NCBI GenBank assembly: GCA_037893225.1
Contig: JAZGUH010000157.1
Coordinates: forward strand, 654,853 to 718,852
DNA: 64,000 bases
Source of the DNA: Hippasteria phrygiana
Lineage: Eukaryota > Echinodermata > Asteroidea > Valvatida > Goniasteridae
Direction: 5' to 3'
Below the pieces are notes generated by a model. The model saw only the letters and a program-made list of their open reading frames with translations, searched no databases and had not been told where the DNA came from. The position numbers and the translations under genes are program-made. Below, piece after piece: positions 61,801 to 63,915 of the stretch. How positions within the stretch are numbered: position 1 is the stretch's first letter; each line of letters begins with the position of its first letter.

Positions 61801-63915
61801 GTGACCTCTTTGACTATGTGACTTTAACTTGACCTACATGTATGTAACACTTAGGACTTATTTCACACTACTCTGAACTTACCCGGGTAATTAATCCCCT
61901 GGGTAGCAGTCCATTACCCGGGTAGAAACTAACCCGGAGAATCGGTTTCACACTACAAAATTATCCCCGCAATTCAGCTTATCCACTTCAGCGCTCACCC
62001 GGGTAACTTGTAACCGCATTCACACTATGTGAATGGTAACCCGGAGAATGTGCATTGCTTGACCTCTGCCCTCCCAAAACCCTGATCCATAATGTAATTT
62101 TCACTTGGAGACTTGCAAGTAAGATTAATTATACTAAAAAAAATACATTTTAATAGTGCCATAAATCATGTCAAAAAGTTGGGGAAAGGGGAATCCAGAA
62201 TCTCGTAAGAAATAGCCCTCGTAAAAACTTACGGTTATCACTGCGCAAAGGTTGATTAACTGTCGAGTCATTCTCATCACTCTGAAACAAAATCCAATTA
62301 AAAGACACCAAATTTGCTGAGGTTGGGATACAAAATCACCCAGACTAGTACAAATGGTATGGAATCCTATTATTGAGAGCTAGTTCCGTGTTTTTTTCCC
62401 CTCTTTTTTCTTTGGAGGGCCCGGTCACACTGCAGCGATGACGAACGAGATGGATATTGAGACGAAAAATTTGTGTAATAGTAATCATGTGGCTGTGGGC
62501 TGTGGCCAGACTGGAATATTGATATTGATGTAATTTCTAATTTGACCACTGCCACAAGACCAACATTATTCAGATTTTTCATCTCCTTTTCAATGCAGTT
62601 ATTGCTGCAGTGTGAAAGACCAAAATTTGTTCTTTTATGTAATTTGCTCTGTGCTATATTCTGATGTCAATAAAAAAGAAATTTGAATAACGTCAATAAA
62701 AAAGGTTACAAACGGGCGACACTTCTAATAATAACCTTTTATAGCATTTTCCCCACGTGCCTTACTAAAAAATACTCCAAAGAGGAGGCGACTTTCACAT
62801 TGGGGCGACAGTTATATGTCACCCTAATCAACACTGTTGCCCTAACCCACTCTTTGAGTAGCATTATGTGTCGCCCTAACATACAATTAAGGAAAATAAC
62901 AGTTACAAGGAAAGTCAATACTATGTAGTACAGCAGGTAACATTTCTCTCCAGCATGAGATTCATTATCACCTGCAGAGTTGCAGTGTAGTAATTAAACT
63001 ATACATGGTGGCCCGTGTAGAAAATATCCACACAAAAAAGAGAAACAAATAACCCAAATGTAAGGCCAAGTAAAAAAAAAAACATGTTTAGCATCTGGAT
63101 TTAAAGTTAAGAGGAAGGGCTTTTTATTTTCAAGATGGCTGCCATTTCTTTTTTAAATTTCCGACAACTGTAGGATTTTCAACTTTTCAAAGACACAACA
63201 ATGAAAGAGACATATGTTGGACAAGAGAATTGAACATGTTTACAGTGGTTATAATAGTTTTAGTAAGTTCTGACTCAAAGTATTTTATTTTCCAATGGAT
63301 CGGTTGACATTTTTTGGTTTGTTCACATCATTTTCCCCACTAGTAAAAATATTTTTAAAACTGCAGGTGGCCTCCAAAAAGGAAGTGGACGGGGCCGCTT
63401 AACATATTTTGTTTTTTTTTACTTCGCCCTAACACAAAGTGTATCTTTCTTTGACATTAATAATTAACTGAACTGAGGCTGTCCCAATATACCAAATATT
63501 CGATTGTCAACCGAATGTTCGAAGACCAGCCTTTCAGTCGGGTCGAATATTTGAAAAAATTAAATTTATTTATTTTGTATGAACACACAAAGTGGTGGCA
63601 CAGCGCTCTTATGTTAAATTCAATCAAAATGGGCATTCGCGATACCAAACTGGCTTATTGAGATGCATGTATTCTACTCATACCTCTGCTGCAATGTCAG
63701 CCCCACCATTCTCTACATCATTGCCTGTTTGTGCTAGCTGAGGGTGTGTTCCCTTTGAGTTTGATGACCTGATAGCGATGGCTGGTGCATTTCCACCAAA
63801 CTGCCAATGGCTCCTTCTGGTTGACGGCTGCTTCTTCACCCTGATTGACAACTGGTTCCTCACTGGACGTCGATGAGTCGGATCCTTGTCCTTTGGGCCC
63901 CATCTTGGCTGCCAT
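7734..63915 (-). CDS. HELZ2-like: HELZ2-like giant dual helicase / RNB exoribonuclease (31 exons, spliced)
   Basis: Joined minus-strand exons give one uninterrupted frame of 10,788 bases including the stop (about 3,595 residues). Human HELZ2 is about 2,650. Approximate order: residues 1-155 acidic, disordered; 155-690 zinc fingers (several CCCH, one C2H2); 690-1055 beta-rich pre-helicase; 1055-1500 helicase 1 with GPFGTGKT and DEAGQ; 1502-2110 linker with twelve 18-residue repeats; about 2110-2700 OB-like segment and RNB domain with TVDDPETQDLDDALSIE and HFTSPIRRYID; 3050-3595 helicase 2 with GPPGTGKT and DEAGMCSEPE. By family knowledge this is an RNA helicase and 3'-5' exoribonuclease; vertebrate HELZ2 is interferon-induced and also described as a nuclear-receptor coactivator. 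All junctions agree in phase, which argues for one gene and not two neighbours. The extra length over human comes mainly from the linker. The first exon's boundaries are uncertain. Function is inferred from domains; expression is not visible. Confidence 0.9.
7928..8417. mobile_element. foldback MITE with GTAGTGTACA ends, copy 1
   Basis: Starts AAAGGTGTAGTGTACA and ends TGTACACTACCTTT. An inner palindrome near 8098-8225 has CCACGCGCGCC. The same element occurs in reverse orientation at 31211. In intron 30. Confidence 0.7.
8420..8633. mobile_element. second TTAA MITE family, copy 1
   Basis: TTAA on both sides, ends CCCTAACAGCCC and GGTTAGGG. It is nearly identical over its length to 23131-23343, same orientation. 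In intron 30. Confidence 0.75.
10120..10287 (-). CDS. HELZ2-like: HELZ2-like exon 30 (helicase 2, motif VI)
   Basis: Acceptor CTAATTCTCAG and donor G|GTAAGC, 168 bases, phase 1/1. GERDYVILSTVRS and MNVALTRAKEGLIIVG are the closing superfamily 1 motifs with the arginine finger. Reading through the donor would stop after 13 more residues. The phase-matched exon 31 is the better end. Confidence 0.95.
10424..10690. repeat. dispersed repeat R1
   Basis: Shares CCCATCCCGTAAATCA, GGGAATTTCCCCTTGTTTT-like words and a GGCACACC block with 20440-20715, same order. Confidence 0.6.
11957..12130. repeat. 12-base minisatellite (TGACTTGTGATC)n, about 14.5 copies
   Basis: Nearly perfect tandem copies, ending about 30 bases from the donor of exon 29. 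The open plus-strand frame through it is an artefact of the 12-base period. Confidence 0.95.
12161..12335 (-). CDS. HELZ2-like: HELZ2-like exon 29
   Basis: Acceptor TTCCCTCCAAAG and donor G|GTTAGT, 175 bases, phase 0 in and phase 1 out. RILVLSQYRLQCAKI is motif V (I-x-V-L-S-x-Y-x-x-Q). KKVTVSTVVTSQG is the start of the T-V-x-S-x-Q-G-x-E motif. A 12-base tandem repeat lies about 30 bases past the donor. Confidence 0.93.
13533..13763 (-). CDS. HELZ2-like: HELZ2-like exon 28
   Basis: Acceptor CACACCTACAG and donor GTG|GTACGT, 231 bases, phase 0/0. HESICSFPSQAFYKSNLET continues the Q-x-R-M-H-x-x-I-x-x-F-x-S-x-x-F-Y motif. The NEMSKANPKEVEHVV end leads to motif V. Confidence 0.93.
13980..14520. 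repeat. degenerate direct repeat, possible retroelement remnant
   Basis: GTCTATTCAACTCCACTCTCGGTCAAGCAACCTC-like sequence occurs at 13985 and again, slightly changed, at 14444, about 460 bases apart. The stretch between is GC-richer than the intron around it. No protein motif identified. In intron 27. Confidence 0.4.
15737..15839 (-). CDS. HELZ2-like: HELZ2-like exon 27
   Basis: Acceptor TTGGTTTGCAG and donor ATG|GTACGT, 103 bases, phase 2 in and phase 0 out. Completes HKQLRP, then DLGMGISMLEKHQEK and AIMLTIQHRM, the UPF1-type L-x-x-Q-Y-R-M motif IV with His in place of Tyr. Confidence 0.93.
16262..16420. mobile_element. piggyBac-like MITE, copy 3 (left end decayed)
   Basis: Shares the CAAACACATTG, CAATCCAACAATGGATTG and GGCCTGG blocks and ends ATGCAAGGGGTTAA. 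The left end cannot be placed exactly. In intron 26. Confidence 0.65.
17288..17484 (-). CDS. HELZ2-like: HELZ2-like exon 26 (helicase 2, Walker B)
   Basis: Acceptor TGTTACCTTCAG and donor AG|GTTGGT, 197 bases, phase 0 in and phase 2 out. HQIILCTCNAAGS is motif Ic, CIIDEAGMCSEPETLIPL motif II and IVLIGDHKQLR motif III. All key residues are present. Confidence 0.95.
18591..19093. mobile_element. hAT-like MITE, copy 1 (8-base target duplication)
   Basis: Ends TAGGGCTGTC and GAACAGCCCTA, flanked by ATTACTTG on both sides (18583-18590, 19094-19101), the 8-base duplication expected of hAT. Inside are ATTCGAAT-type repeats near both ends. In intron 25. Confidence 0.85.
19239..19670. mobile_element. 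hAT-like MITE, copy 2 (8-base target duplication)
   Basis: Same ends and interior as copy 1 with some deletion, flanked by GAACTCAC on both sides (19231-19238, 19671-19678). Only about 145 bases from copy 1. Confidence 0.85.
19780..20069 (-). CDS. HELZ2-like: HELZ2-like exon 25
   Basis: Acceptor GTTTTTATAAAG and donor GTG|GTGAGT, 290 bases, phase 1 in and phase 0 out. YLKRCDVKAVRVYSE matches the L-K-x-L-R-V-Y-S-E strand between motifs Ia and Ic of HELZ2 helicase 2. The charged insert (RLDDIALHHLIRKP, KYDSIFKDP) is typical of domain 1C. Confidence 0.9.
20440..20715. repeat. dispersed repeat R2
   Basis: Diverged second copy of the repeat at 10424-10690. In intron 24. Confidence 0.6.
20745..20875. 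repeat. palindrome, 131 bases
   Basis: AATATTACTCAAGTTATAAT mirrors ATTATAACTTGAGTAATATT, with a GGAATACTACAGTATTCC centre. In intron 24. Confidence 0.7.
21187..21321 (-). CDS. HELZ2-like: HELZ2-like exon 24 (helicase 2, Walker A)
   Basis: Acceptor TTTCACATGCAAG and donor G|GTGAGT, 135 bases, phase 1/1. It completes GPPGTGKT with TGKTIVGALLASIFVE and carries motif Ia as VLYCGPSNESVNVVAG. Confidence 0.95.
21650..22235. repeat. degenerate tandem repeat, period about 190 bases
   Basis: CGATTGAAAATCGTGTACAAA followed by GGCCTTCCGAAAAAGT recurs near 21750, 21940 and 22130. Each unit has internal ATTCAAAC/GTTTGTAT words. In intron 23. Confidence 0.75.
22745..22873 (-). CDS. HELZ2-like: HELZ2-like exon 23 (helicase 2, Q motif)
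   Basis: Acceptor TTTTACTCAACAG and donor G|GTTAGT, 129 bases, phase 1/1. YQPNESQRIAIASAL is the L-N-x-S-Q-x-x-A-I Q motif. QQFTVIQGPPG begins Walker A, split across the intron after the glycine's first base. Confidence 0.95.
23131..23343. mobile_element. second TTAA MITE family, copy 2
   Basis: TTAA on both sides, ends CCCTAACAGCCC and GGTTAGGG. Differs from the first copy by a few small indels, so both moved recently. In intron 22. Confidence 0.75.
23622..23896. repeat. palindromic element with repeated GAGTGAAA words, 275 bases
   Basis: CTCTCTTAATGTAAGAGTGA faces TCACTCTTTTTACATTAAGAG at right. Inside are tandem AAAAGAGTGAAATTTCCACT units and a GGGACAACTC centre. In intron 22. Confidence 0.7.
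24471..24556 (-). CDS. HELZ2-like: HELZ2-like exon 22
   Basis: Acceptor ACTTTTGATGCAG and donor G|GTAAGG, 86 bases, phase 2 in and phase 1 out. RLENAVRNLDKATPLIQDIC bridges the RNB region to helicase 2. It is accepted on phase, open frame and position. Confidence 0.8.
25022..29673 (-). CDS. HELZ2-like: HELZ2-like exon 21 (giant exon: repeat linker and RNB nuclease)
   Basis: Acceptor GCTCATCAG and donor CG|GTAAGT. The 4,652 bases are open throughout, phase 0 in and phase 2 out. The first half is an acidic linker (DEDSDYEDDMLKELL), then twelve copies of an 18-residue repeat, then Lys-rich low complexity (SSKKGGGKMPKVKMVPAGN). An OB/cold-shock-like block (KKVYGRVICILKRSTNPRR) leads into the RNB domain: TVDDPETQDLDDALSIE holds the acidic metal-binding residues, and THFTSPIRRYIDIVVQRLL is the conserved HYTSPIRRYAD block. 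A CHHC segment follows, as in HELZ2. By family knowledge RNB enzymes degrade RNA 3' to 5'. All key acidic residues are present, so it should be active. Confidence 0.95.
28640..29293 (-). repeat. coding tandem repeat, 54-base unit, twelve copies
   Basis: Inside exon 21. The unit encodes ESIVKVHNQRAQNDTSEP. Five to six copies at the high-coordinate end are nearly identical in DNA; the rest drift and include two 19-residue units. Recent unequal exchange at one end is likely. Confidence 0.95.
30012..30277 (-). CDS. HELZ2-like: HELZ2-like exon 20 (helicase 1, motif VI)
   Basis: Acceptor TTTGTATTCCTCAG and donor TTG|GTTAGT, 266 bases, phase 1 in and phase 0 out. FRVVIISIVRTLKT and LLNTAFTRAQSLLLVVGDP are motif VI (L-N-x-A-x-T-R-A), holding the arginine finger. 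C-terminal KWKKYLRECEENKSLYPL closes helicase 1. Confidence 0.93.
30729..30804 (-). CDS. HELZ2-like: HELZ2-like exon 19
   Basis: Acceptor TTTTACTTGCAG and donor G|GTATAG, 76 bases, phase 0 in and phase 1 out. VRVIRDSLRKKGLGRVTVET leads into VDNIQG, the T-V-D-x-x-Q-G motif of superfamily 1 helicases, completed by the first bases of exon 20. Confidence 0.9.
31211..31663. mobile_element. foldback MITE with GTAGTGTACA ends, copy 2
   Basis: Starts AAAGGTAGTGTACACGATTG and ends TGTACACTGCCTT. The inner GCCACGCGCGCCTTGACTAA block matches copy 1. In intron 18. Confidence 0.7.
31667..31868. mobile_element. piggyBac-like MITE, copy 4
   Basis: Ends CCCCTTGAGTACGG and CCGTACGCAAGGGG with TTAA on the right and TCAA on the left. 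In intron 18; directly adjoins another MITE ending at 31663. Confidence 0.7.
31962..32069 (-). CDS. HELZ2-like: HELZ2-like exon 18
   Basis: Acceptor TTATTGTTAG and donor CAG|GTAGGT, 108 bases, phase 0/0. VLEVVRRVEQLRKDWP and SSIGVISASIMQ match the E-V-x-x-V and S-I-G-V-I-x-P-Y-x-x-Q motif V region. The usual Pro-Tyr is replaced by Ala-Ser. Confidence 0.9.
32778..33041 (-). CDS. HELZ2-like: HELZ2-like exon 17 (helicase 1, motif IV region)
   Basis: Acceptor GATTTTAATACAG and donor GAG|GTTTGT, 264 bases, phase 0/0. SLLERLFQ and FLTFNYRTCQPILDFVAA correspond to the UPF1-type L-F-E-R-L and L-x-x-N-Y-R motifs of RecA domain 2. Confidence 0.93.
34178..35749. mobile_element. probable hAT-like element, 1.57 kb, no transposase
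   Basis: Mirror ends CAGGCCTCAAATTTA and AATTTGAGGCCTG; CAG...CTG termini are hAT-like. The target duplication is not clean. Subterminal GCCGT/GTGCCCTT motifs occur near both ends. No transposase frame is visible. In intron 16. Confidence 0.55.
36712..37099 (-). CDS. HELZ2-like: HELZ2-like exon 16 (helicase 1, Walker B)
   Basis: Acceptor TTACCCTGCAG and donor AAG|GTAAGA, 388 bases, phase 2 in and phase 0 out. Completes S-AAD of motif Ia, then has SQIVVTTLTTA (motif Ic), FSHILIDEAGQVLEAEALIP (motif II) and VVLAGDHMQMSPK (motif III). All catalytic motifs are intact. Confidence 0.95.
38317..38553 (-). CDS. HELZ2-like: HELZ2-like exon 15 (helicase 1, Walker A)
   Basis: Acceptor TATCTGTTTTAG and donor AG|GTAATT, 237 bases, phase 2/2. 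Carries NPHQEQII (Q-motif-like) and the Walker A loop LLCGPFGTGKTYTLAMSV, then motif Ia RILICTHSN. This is the nucleotide-binding start of a UPF1-like superfamily 1 helicase. Confidence 0.95.
39181..39318. mobile_element. AGGCCGGTTCATACT foldback MITE, copy 1
   Basis: AGGCCGGTTCATACTT at left is mirrored at right, and CGAATTCGCT-type words fill the arms. In intron 14. Confidence 0.65.
40806..40878 (+). repeat. tRNA-Thr-like repeat, copy A
   Basis: A-box-like TAGCTCAGTTGG and B-box GGTTCGAATCC, with a cloverleaf-like order and GGT in the anticodon position. C replaces the invariant T33 and the acceptor stem has a mismatch. It sits inside a longer dispersed repeat (about 40608-40920), so it is not called a tRNA gene. 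Confidence 0.65.
41081..41313 (-). CDS. HELZ2-like: HELZ2-like exon 14
   Basis: Acceptor CTTTTTAAAG and donor CAGGT|GTAAGT, 233 bases, phase 0 in and phase 2 out. IYIKLSRECVTDQGLKDG and DRIQFCYKHFAVDSL are strongly HELZ2-like (the x-L-S-x-x-C and R-x-x-F-C-x-x-H-x-A-V-D blocks). A donor two bases earlier is possible, but only GTAAGT gives the phase exon 15 needs. Confidence 0.88.
42265..42602. repeat. inverted repeat, about 34-base arms
   Basis: TCGATTCACAACTCGGTGCGC mirrors GCGCACTGAGTTGTGAATCGA, with an inner GTCGACATCGC pair. Probably a MITE. In intron 13. Confidence 0.6.
42607..42653. repeat. perfect 20-base stem hairpin
   Basis: GTAATGATGCACCTCAGACC, a seven-base TTCGGGG loop, then the exact complement. 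Directly abuts the inverted repeat on its left. In intron 13. Confidence 0.8.
42891..43080 (-). CDS. HELZ2-like: HELZ2-like exon 13
   Basis: Acceptor TTATTTTGTGTAG and donor AAG|GTAAAT, 190 bases, phase 2 in and phase 0 out. Encodes RFATTSSLKVTSKVEL and GYMFASINLQQAL, resembling the OB-like 1B/stalk region of HELZ2 helicase 1. Its phase joins exon 12 directly, across about 3 kb holding the mariner copy. Confidence 0.85.
43257..43539. mobile_element. piggyBac-like MITE, copy 5 (internal duplication)
   Basis: Perfect TTAA on both sides, CCCCTTGCGAACGG at left. About 65 bases around GTGCCACCAGGCCGG are duplicated in tandem, as in copy 8. In intron 12. Confidence 0.78.
44179..45183 (+). mobile_element. 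mariner-family DNA transposon, internally deleted
   Basis: Inverted ends of about 29 bases (GATCAAAAAGTT core at both ends, 44186 and near 45170) flanked by TA on each side (44177-44178, 45184-45185), the mariner target site. At 1,005 bp it is shorter than the usual 1.25-1.3 kb. It lies in intron 12 in antisense to the host gene. The transposase inside is broken, so it is not autonomous. Confidence 0.9.
44371..45118 (+). pseudogene. mariner transposase pseudogene (frameshifted, middle missing)
   Basis: Three frames carry recognisable mariner pieces in order: an N-terminal helix-turn-helix start (MDLKLEQRANIKF), a middle piece with HDNAPAHSALKT (second catalytic Asp region), and a C-terminal piece with LAPCNFFLFPKMKFKLKG and DALTERDFQGAFQAWQ, i.e. 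the third catalytic Asp region and tail. Frame changes near 44420, 44650 and 44890 and a short central segment mean no functional protein. Confidence 0.9.
45474..45849. repeat. foldback repeat (inverted arms of about 150 bases)
   Basis: GGACAATGCTTTGTGTTTCC at left is mirrored by GGAAACACAAAGCATTGTCC at right. AAGAGGAGAAAGAAAAT pairs with its complement inside. A half copy lies at 57186-57372. Confidence 0.7.
46108..46409 (-). CDS. HELZ2-like: HELZ2-like exon 12
   Basis: Acceptor TTGAAATAAAG and donor AG|GTTGGT, 302 bases, phase 0 in and phase 2 out. NYKDVMHKMLYVEEKECNL is the family's pre-helicase helix (N-Y-x-x-x-M-H-x-L-L-x-x-E-E). The acceptor has a poor pyrimidine tract. Confidence 0.85.
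47075..47302 (-). CDS. HELZ2-like: HELZ2-like exon 11 (beta-rich pre-helicase domain)
   Basis: Acceptor AAACAATAG and donor CAG|GTTTGT, 228 bases, phase 0/0. TFSQWVVFNFGSTPVLFRR matches the W-V-F-D-F-G-x-x-P-V-L-L-R type motif found ahead of the helicase core in HELZ and HELZ2 relatives. Confidence 0.85.
48453..48500 (-). repeat. tRNA-Thr-like repeat, truncated copy B
   Basis: Only the 3' half (B box and T arm) is present, then unrelated sequence. The outer flank (TCAAACAATCCACATGGGAAA) is that of the repeat family. Confidence 0.65.
48798..48870 (-). repeat. tRNA-Thr-like repeat, copy C
   Basis: Same 73-base cloverleaf-like unit. The full repeat spans about 48770-49075. It is head-to-head with copy D. 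Confidence 0.7.
49276..49348 (+). repeat. tRNA-Thr-like repeat, copy D
   Basis: Mirror image of copy C, with shared flanks on both sides (GACAATTTGGGAGACCGCCA before, TTCTTTGTTCACTTTGAAAA after). Together C and D form a near-perfect inverted repeat of about 600 bases. Confidence 0.7.
49508..49636 (-). CDS. HELZ2-like: HELZ2-like exon 10
   Basis: Acceptor TTTTCTTGCCAG and donor AAG|GTTCGT, 129 bases, phase 0/0. It encodes FKEELPDVSVKC and ends TFSWAFIIKAPNK, which looks like the first strands of the beta-rich domain before helicase 1. Confidence 0.8.
50105..50303 (-). CDS. HELZ2-like: HELZ2-like exon 9 (end of split CCCH finger, coiled region)
   Basis: Acceptor TTTGTTCTTAG and donor GTG|GTAGGT, 199 bases, phase 2 in and phase 0 out. 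It finishes the finger with VEGDTCLFG and NSCTKAHSQAELKEW. A basic helical stretch (KDRYQYRMSKMKIAKERK) follows. Confidence 0.85.
50554..50646. repeat. perfect palindrome, 45-base arms, 3-base centre
   Basis: From ACACTATGAACATC to GATGTTCATAGTGT with no mismatch in the arms; centre ACA. In intron 8. Confidence 0.9.
50975..51408. mobile_element. probable hAT-like MITE
   Basis: Mirror ends CAGGCATACAACTCTTC and GAAAAGTTGCATGCCTG. TATTGT occurs just outside both ends but is shorter than a full 8-base duplication. In intron 8. Confidence 0.5.
51702..51809. repeat. palindrome, about 45-base arms
   Basis: GCCTGGTTGAGACGTCACAA mirrors TTGTGACGTACGTCTCAACCAGGC, with an inner CATTGTGGGAAGGA pair. 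It ends 48 bases from the 30-base exon 8, on its downstream side. Confidence 0.7.
51857..51886 (-). CDS. HELZ2-like: HELZ2-like exon 8 (30-base microexon)
   Basis: Acceptor TATGTTGCAG and a weak donor TTG|GTGTGA. The 30 bases encode YKDRSRNFC with partial codons at both ends. Phase 2 in and phase 2 out match exon 7 and exon 9 exactly, and the exon supplies one cysteine of a CCCH finger spread over three exons. Skipping it would keep the frame but remove ten residues. Confidence 0.6.
51955..52237 (-). CDS. HELZ2-like: HELZ2-like exon 7 (C2H2 finger and start of a split CCCH finger)
   Basis: Acceptor GGTCTTGCAG and donor AT|GTAAGT, 283 bases, phase 1 in and phase 2 out. Contains a C2H2 finger, C-x2-C-x12-H-x5-H (CTHCNQHFPQQTELQQHLQ then TAAH). 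It then runs into KYRDPPLNVQDGSYELC, the typical lead-in to a CCCH finger whose remaining ligands lie in exons 8 and 9. Confidence 0.85.
52812..53121 (-). CDS. HELZ2-like: HELZ2-like exon 6 (CCCH zinc finger)
   Basis: Acceptor AAATTCTACAG and donor C|GTAAGT, 310 bases, phase 0 in and phase 1 out. It carries a C-x5-C-x4-C-x3-H finger (LCRWEAQCRNSRCTSPH) followed by LPEEVELWSYM, the usual finger plus acidic-tryptophan tail. The upstream half (VEIEVWQSHVKQD) is probably a structured spacer. Confidence 0.85.
53518..53570. repeat. remnant of the tRNA-Thr-like repeat flank
   Basis: AGTGAACAACTGACCTATCTTGCC followed by CTCCCAAATTGTCAG keeps only the outer parts of the repeat; the tRNA-like core is deleted. 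Confidence 0.5.
53737..53894. mobile_element. AGGCCGGTTCATA foldback MITE, copy 2
   Basis: Starts AGGCCGGTTCATATACTTCA and ends AAGTATGAACCAGCCT, the same ends as 39181-39318. In intron 5. Confidence 0.6.
53912..54106. mobile_element. piggyBac-like MITE, copy 6
   Basis: TTAA on both sides, starts CCCCTTGAATCCGG. It carries a ACAATAAGCCTCTTGTGTCC block shared with copies 4 and 7. In intron 5. Confidence 0.7.
54247..54452. mobile_element. piggyBac-like MITE, copy 7 (perfect 14-base ends)
   Basis: TTAA on both sides. CCCCTTGCCACCGG at left is exactly mirrored by CCGGTGGCAAGGGG at right, the clearest inverted terminus of the family. In intron 5. Confidence 0.8.
55515..55787. mobile_element. piggyBac-like MITE, copy 8 (internal duplication)
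   Basis: TTAA on both sides, ends CCCCTTGCATACGG and CCGTACTCAAGGGG. The same internal tandem duplication as copy 5, so these two share a recent progenitor. In intron 5. Confidence 0.8.
56113..56811 (-). CDS. HELZ2-like: HELZ2-like exon 5 (two CCCH zinc fingers)
   Basis: Acceptor TTTTTGTTGCAG and donor AAG|GTTGGT, 699 bases, phase 0/0. The first finger is C-x8-C-x4-C-x3-H (KLCTAFKDKSPCSRLDCRHSH), followed by an acidic SEEEREIW tail of the kind common after these fingers. A middle segment has CESC then PHCC and a His cluster and may bind zinc. The exon ends with C-x4-C-x5-C-x3-H (LCRHFGCWRGDSCIFAH). HELZ2 proteins carry such N-terminal fingers; RNA binding is the likely role. Confidence 0.85.
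56883..56904. repeat. (CA)n microsatellite
   Basis: About 11 CA units in intron 4. Confidence 0.9.
57186..57372. repeat. single arm of the foldback repeat at 45474
   Basis: GAGGACAAGAGGAGAAAGAAA, CAGTCCTCGCAAGTCA and GGAAACACAAAGCATTGTCC occur in the same order as in the right arm of 45474-45849. It is nested in the composite element. Confidence 0.65.
57538..57560. repeat. (TTAA)n microsatellite
   Basis: About five TTAA units, inside the composite element at 57048. Confidence 0.85.
58471..58620. repeat. palindrome, 150 bases
   Basis: TTACCATGACCACAGGCTTC faces AGCTTGGTAA; CACCACTCCAAAGTTTGACA has a near-perfect complement. In intron 4. Confidence 0.65.
58758..58830 (+). repeat. tRNA-Thr-like repeat, copy E
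   Basis: Same family, with a GTGTTCC change in the anticodon-loop region, which removes the GGT anticodon. Intron 4. Confidence 0.65.
59073..59145 (+). repeat. tRNA-Thr-like repeat, copy F
   Basis: Tandem to copy E about 240 bases away, same flanks. It ends 66 bases from coding exon 4. Shares the GTGTTCC variant with E. Confidence 0.65.
59211..59319 (-). CDS. HELZ2-like: HELZ2-like exon 4 (Cys-rich, putative zinc-binding)
   Basis: Acceptor TTCTAATCAG and donor GAG|GTTAGT, 109 bases, phase 2 in and phase 0 out. It has four cysteines spaced C-x2-C-x14-C-x6-C (LACSFCRST, then APSCPGSMLLC), suggesting a zinc-binding knuckle. The exon is too short to be found by length. It was found because exons 3 and 5 needed a linker of exactly this phase. 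Confidence 0.55.
59842..60097 (-). CDS. HELZ2-like: HELZ2-like exon 3
   Basis: Acceptor TTATCGACAG and donor AG|GTTTGT, 256 bases, phase 1 in and phase 2 out. It encodes a polar, probably disordered stretch rich in Ser, Asp and Glu that ends in a more structured SREWIKRFNWR. No domain is recognised. It is supported by its open frame and by perfect phase agreement with exons 2 and 4. Confidence 0.6.
60200..60385. repeat. AATTGG word cluster
   Basis: CAATTGG/TCCAATT-type words recur about ten times in 180 bases upstream of exon 3. Not a strict tandem repeat. Origin unknown. Confidence 0.45.
60783..61025. repeat. partial copy of the CCCGGGTAA element
   Basis: Shares TACCCGGGTAATTGCGGGGT, TTCTCCGGGTTA and TCACACTAC words with 61246-62221, with mirrored blocks. 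Probably an older member of the same element. Confidence 0.55.
61246..62221. repeat. large inverted repeat, arms about 360 bases
   Basis: From CGAGGGCGATTTCTTACGA at left to TCGTAAGAAATAGCCCTCG at right the arms mirror each other through many CCCGGGTAA and CGGAGAATC words (arms 61246-61603 and 61860-62221). The right arm ends 12 bases from exon 2. Confidence 0.8.
62233..62281 (-). CDS. HELZ2-like: HELZ2-like exon 2
   Basis: Acceptor TTTGTTTCAG before AGTGATGAG and donor C|GTAAGT. The 49 bases read SDENDSTVNQPLRSDN plus one base, phase 0 in and phase 1 out. The acidic, Asn/Ser-rich composition continues exon 1. The donor lies only 12 bases from the arm of a large inverted repeat. Confidence 0.6.
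63474..63560. mobile_element. fragment of the hAT-like MITE family
   Basis: GGCTGTCCCAATATACC with AATATTCGATTGTCAACCGA matches the left end of the elements at 18591 and 19239. The right end is not seen. Confidence 0.55.
63769..63915 (-). CDS. HELZ2-like: HELZ2-like exon 1 (start codon; 3' boundary uncertain)
   Basis: ATG at 63915 sits in a good context (AAG before, G after) and opens an acidic Ser/Glu-rich N-terminus beginning MAAKMGPKGQGSDSS. Ending at CAG|GTCATC (63769) gives 49 codons, phase 0, in frame with exon 2. A stronger donor, GAG|GTATGA at 63684, is also phase 0, but only in the neighbouring frame, so using it with this ATG would need a one-base shift. That other frame is open to the window edge, so an upstream 5' exon cannot be excluded. 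Confidence 0.45.
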
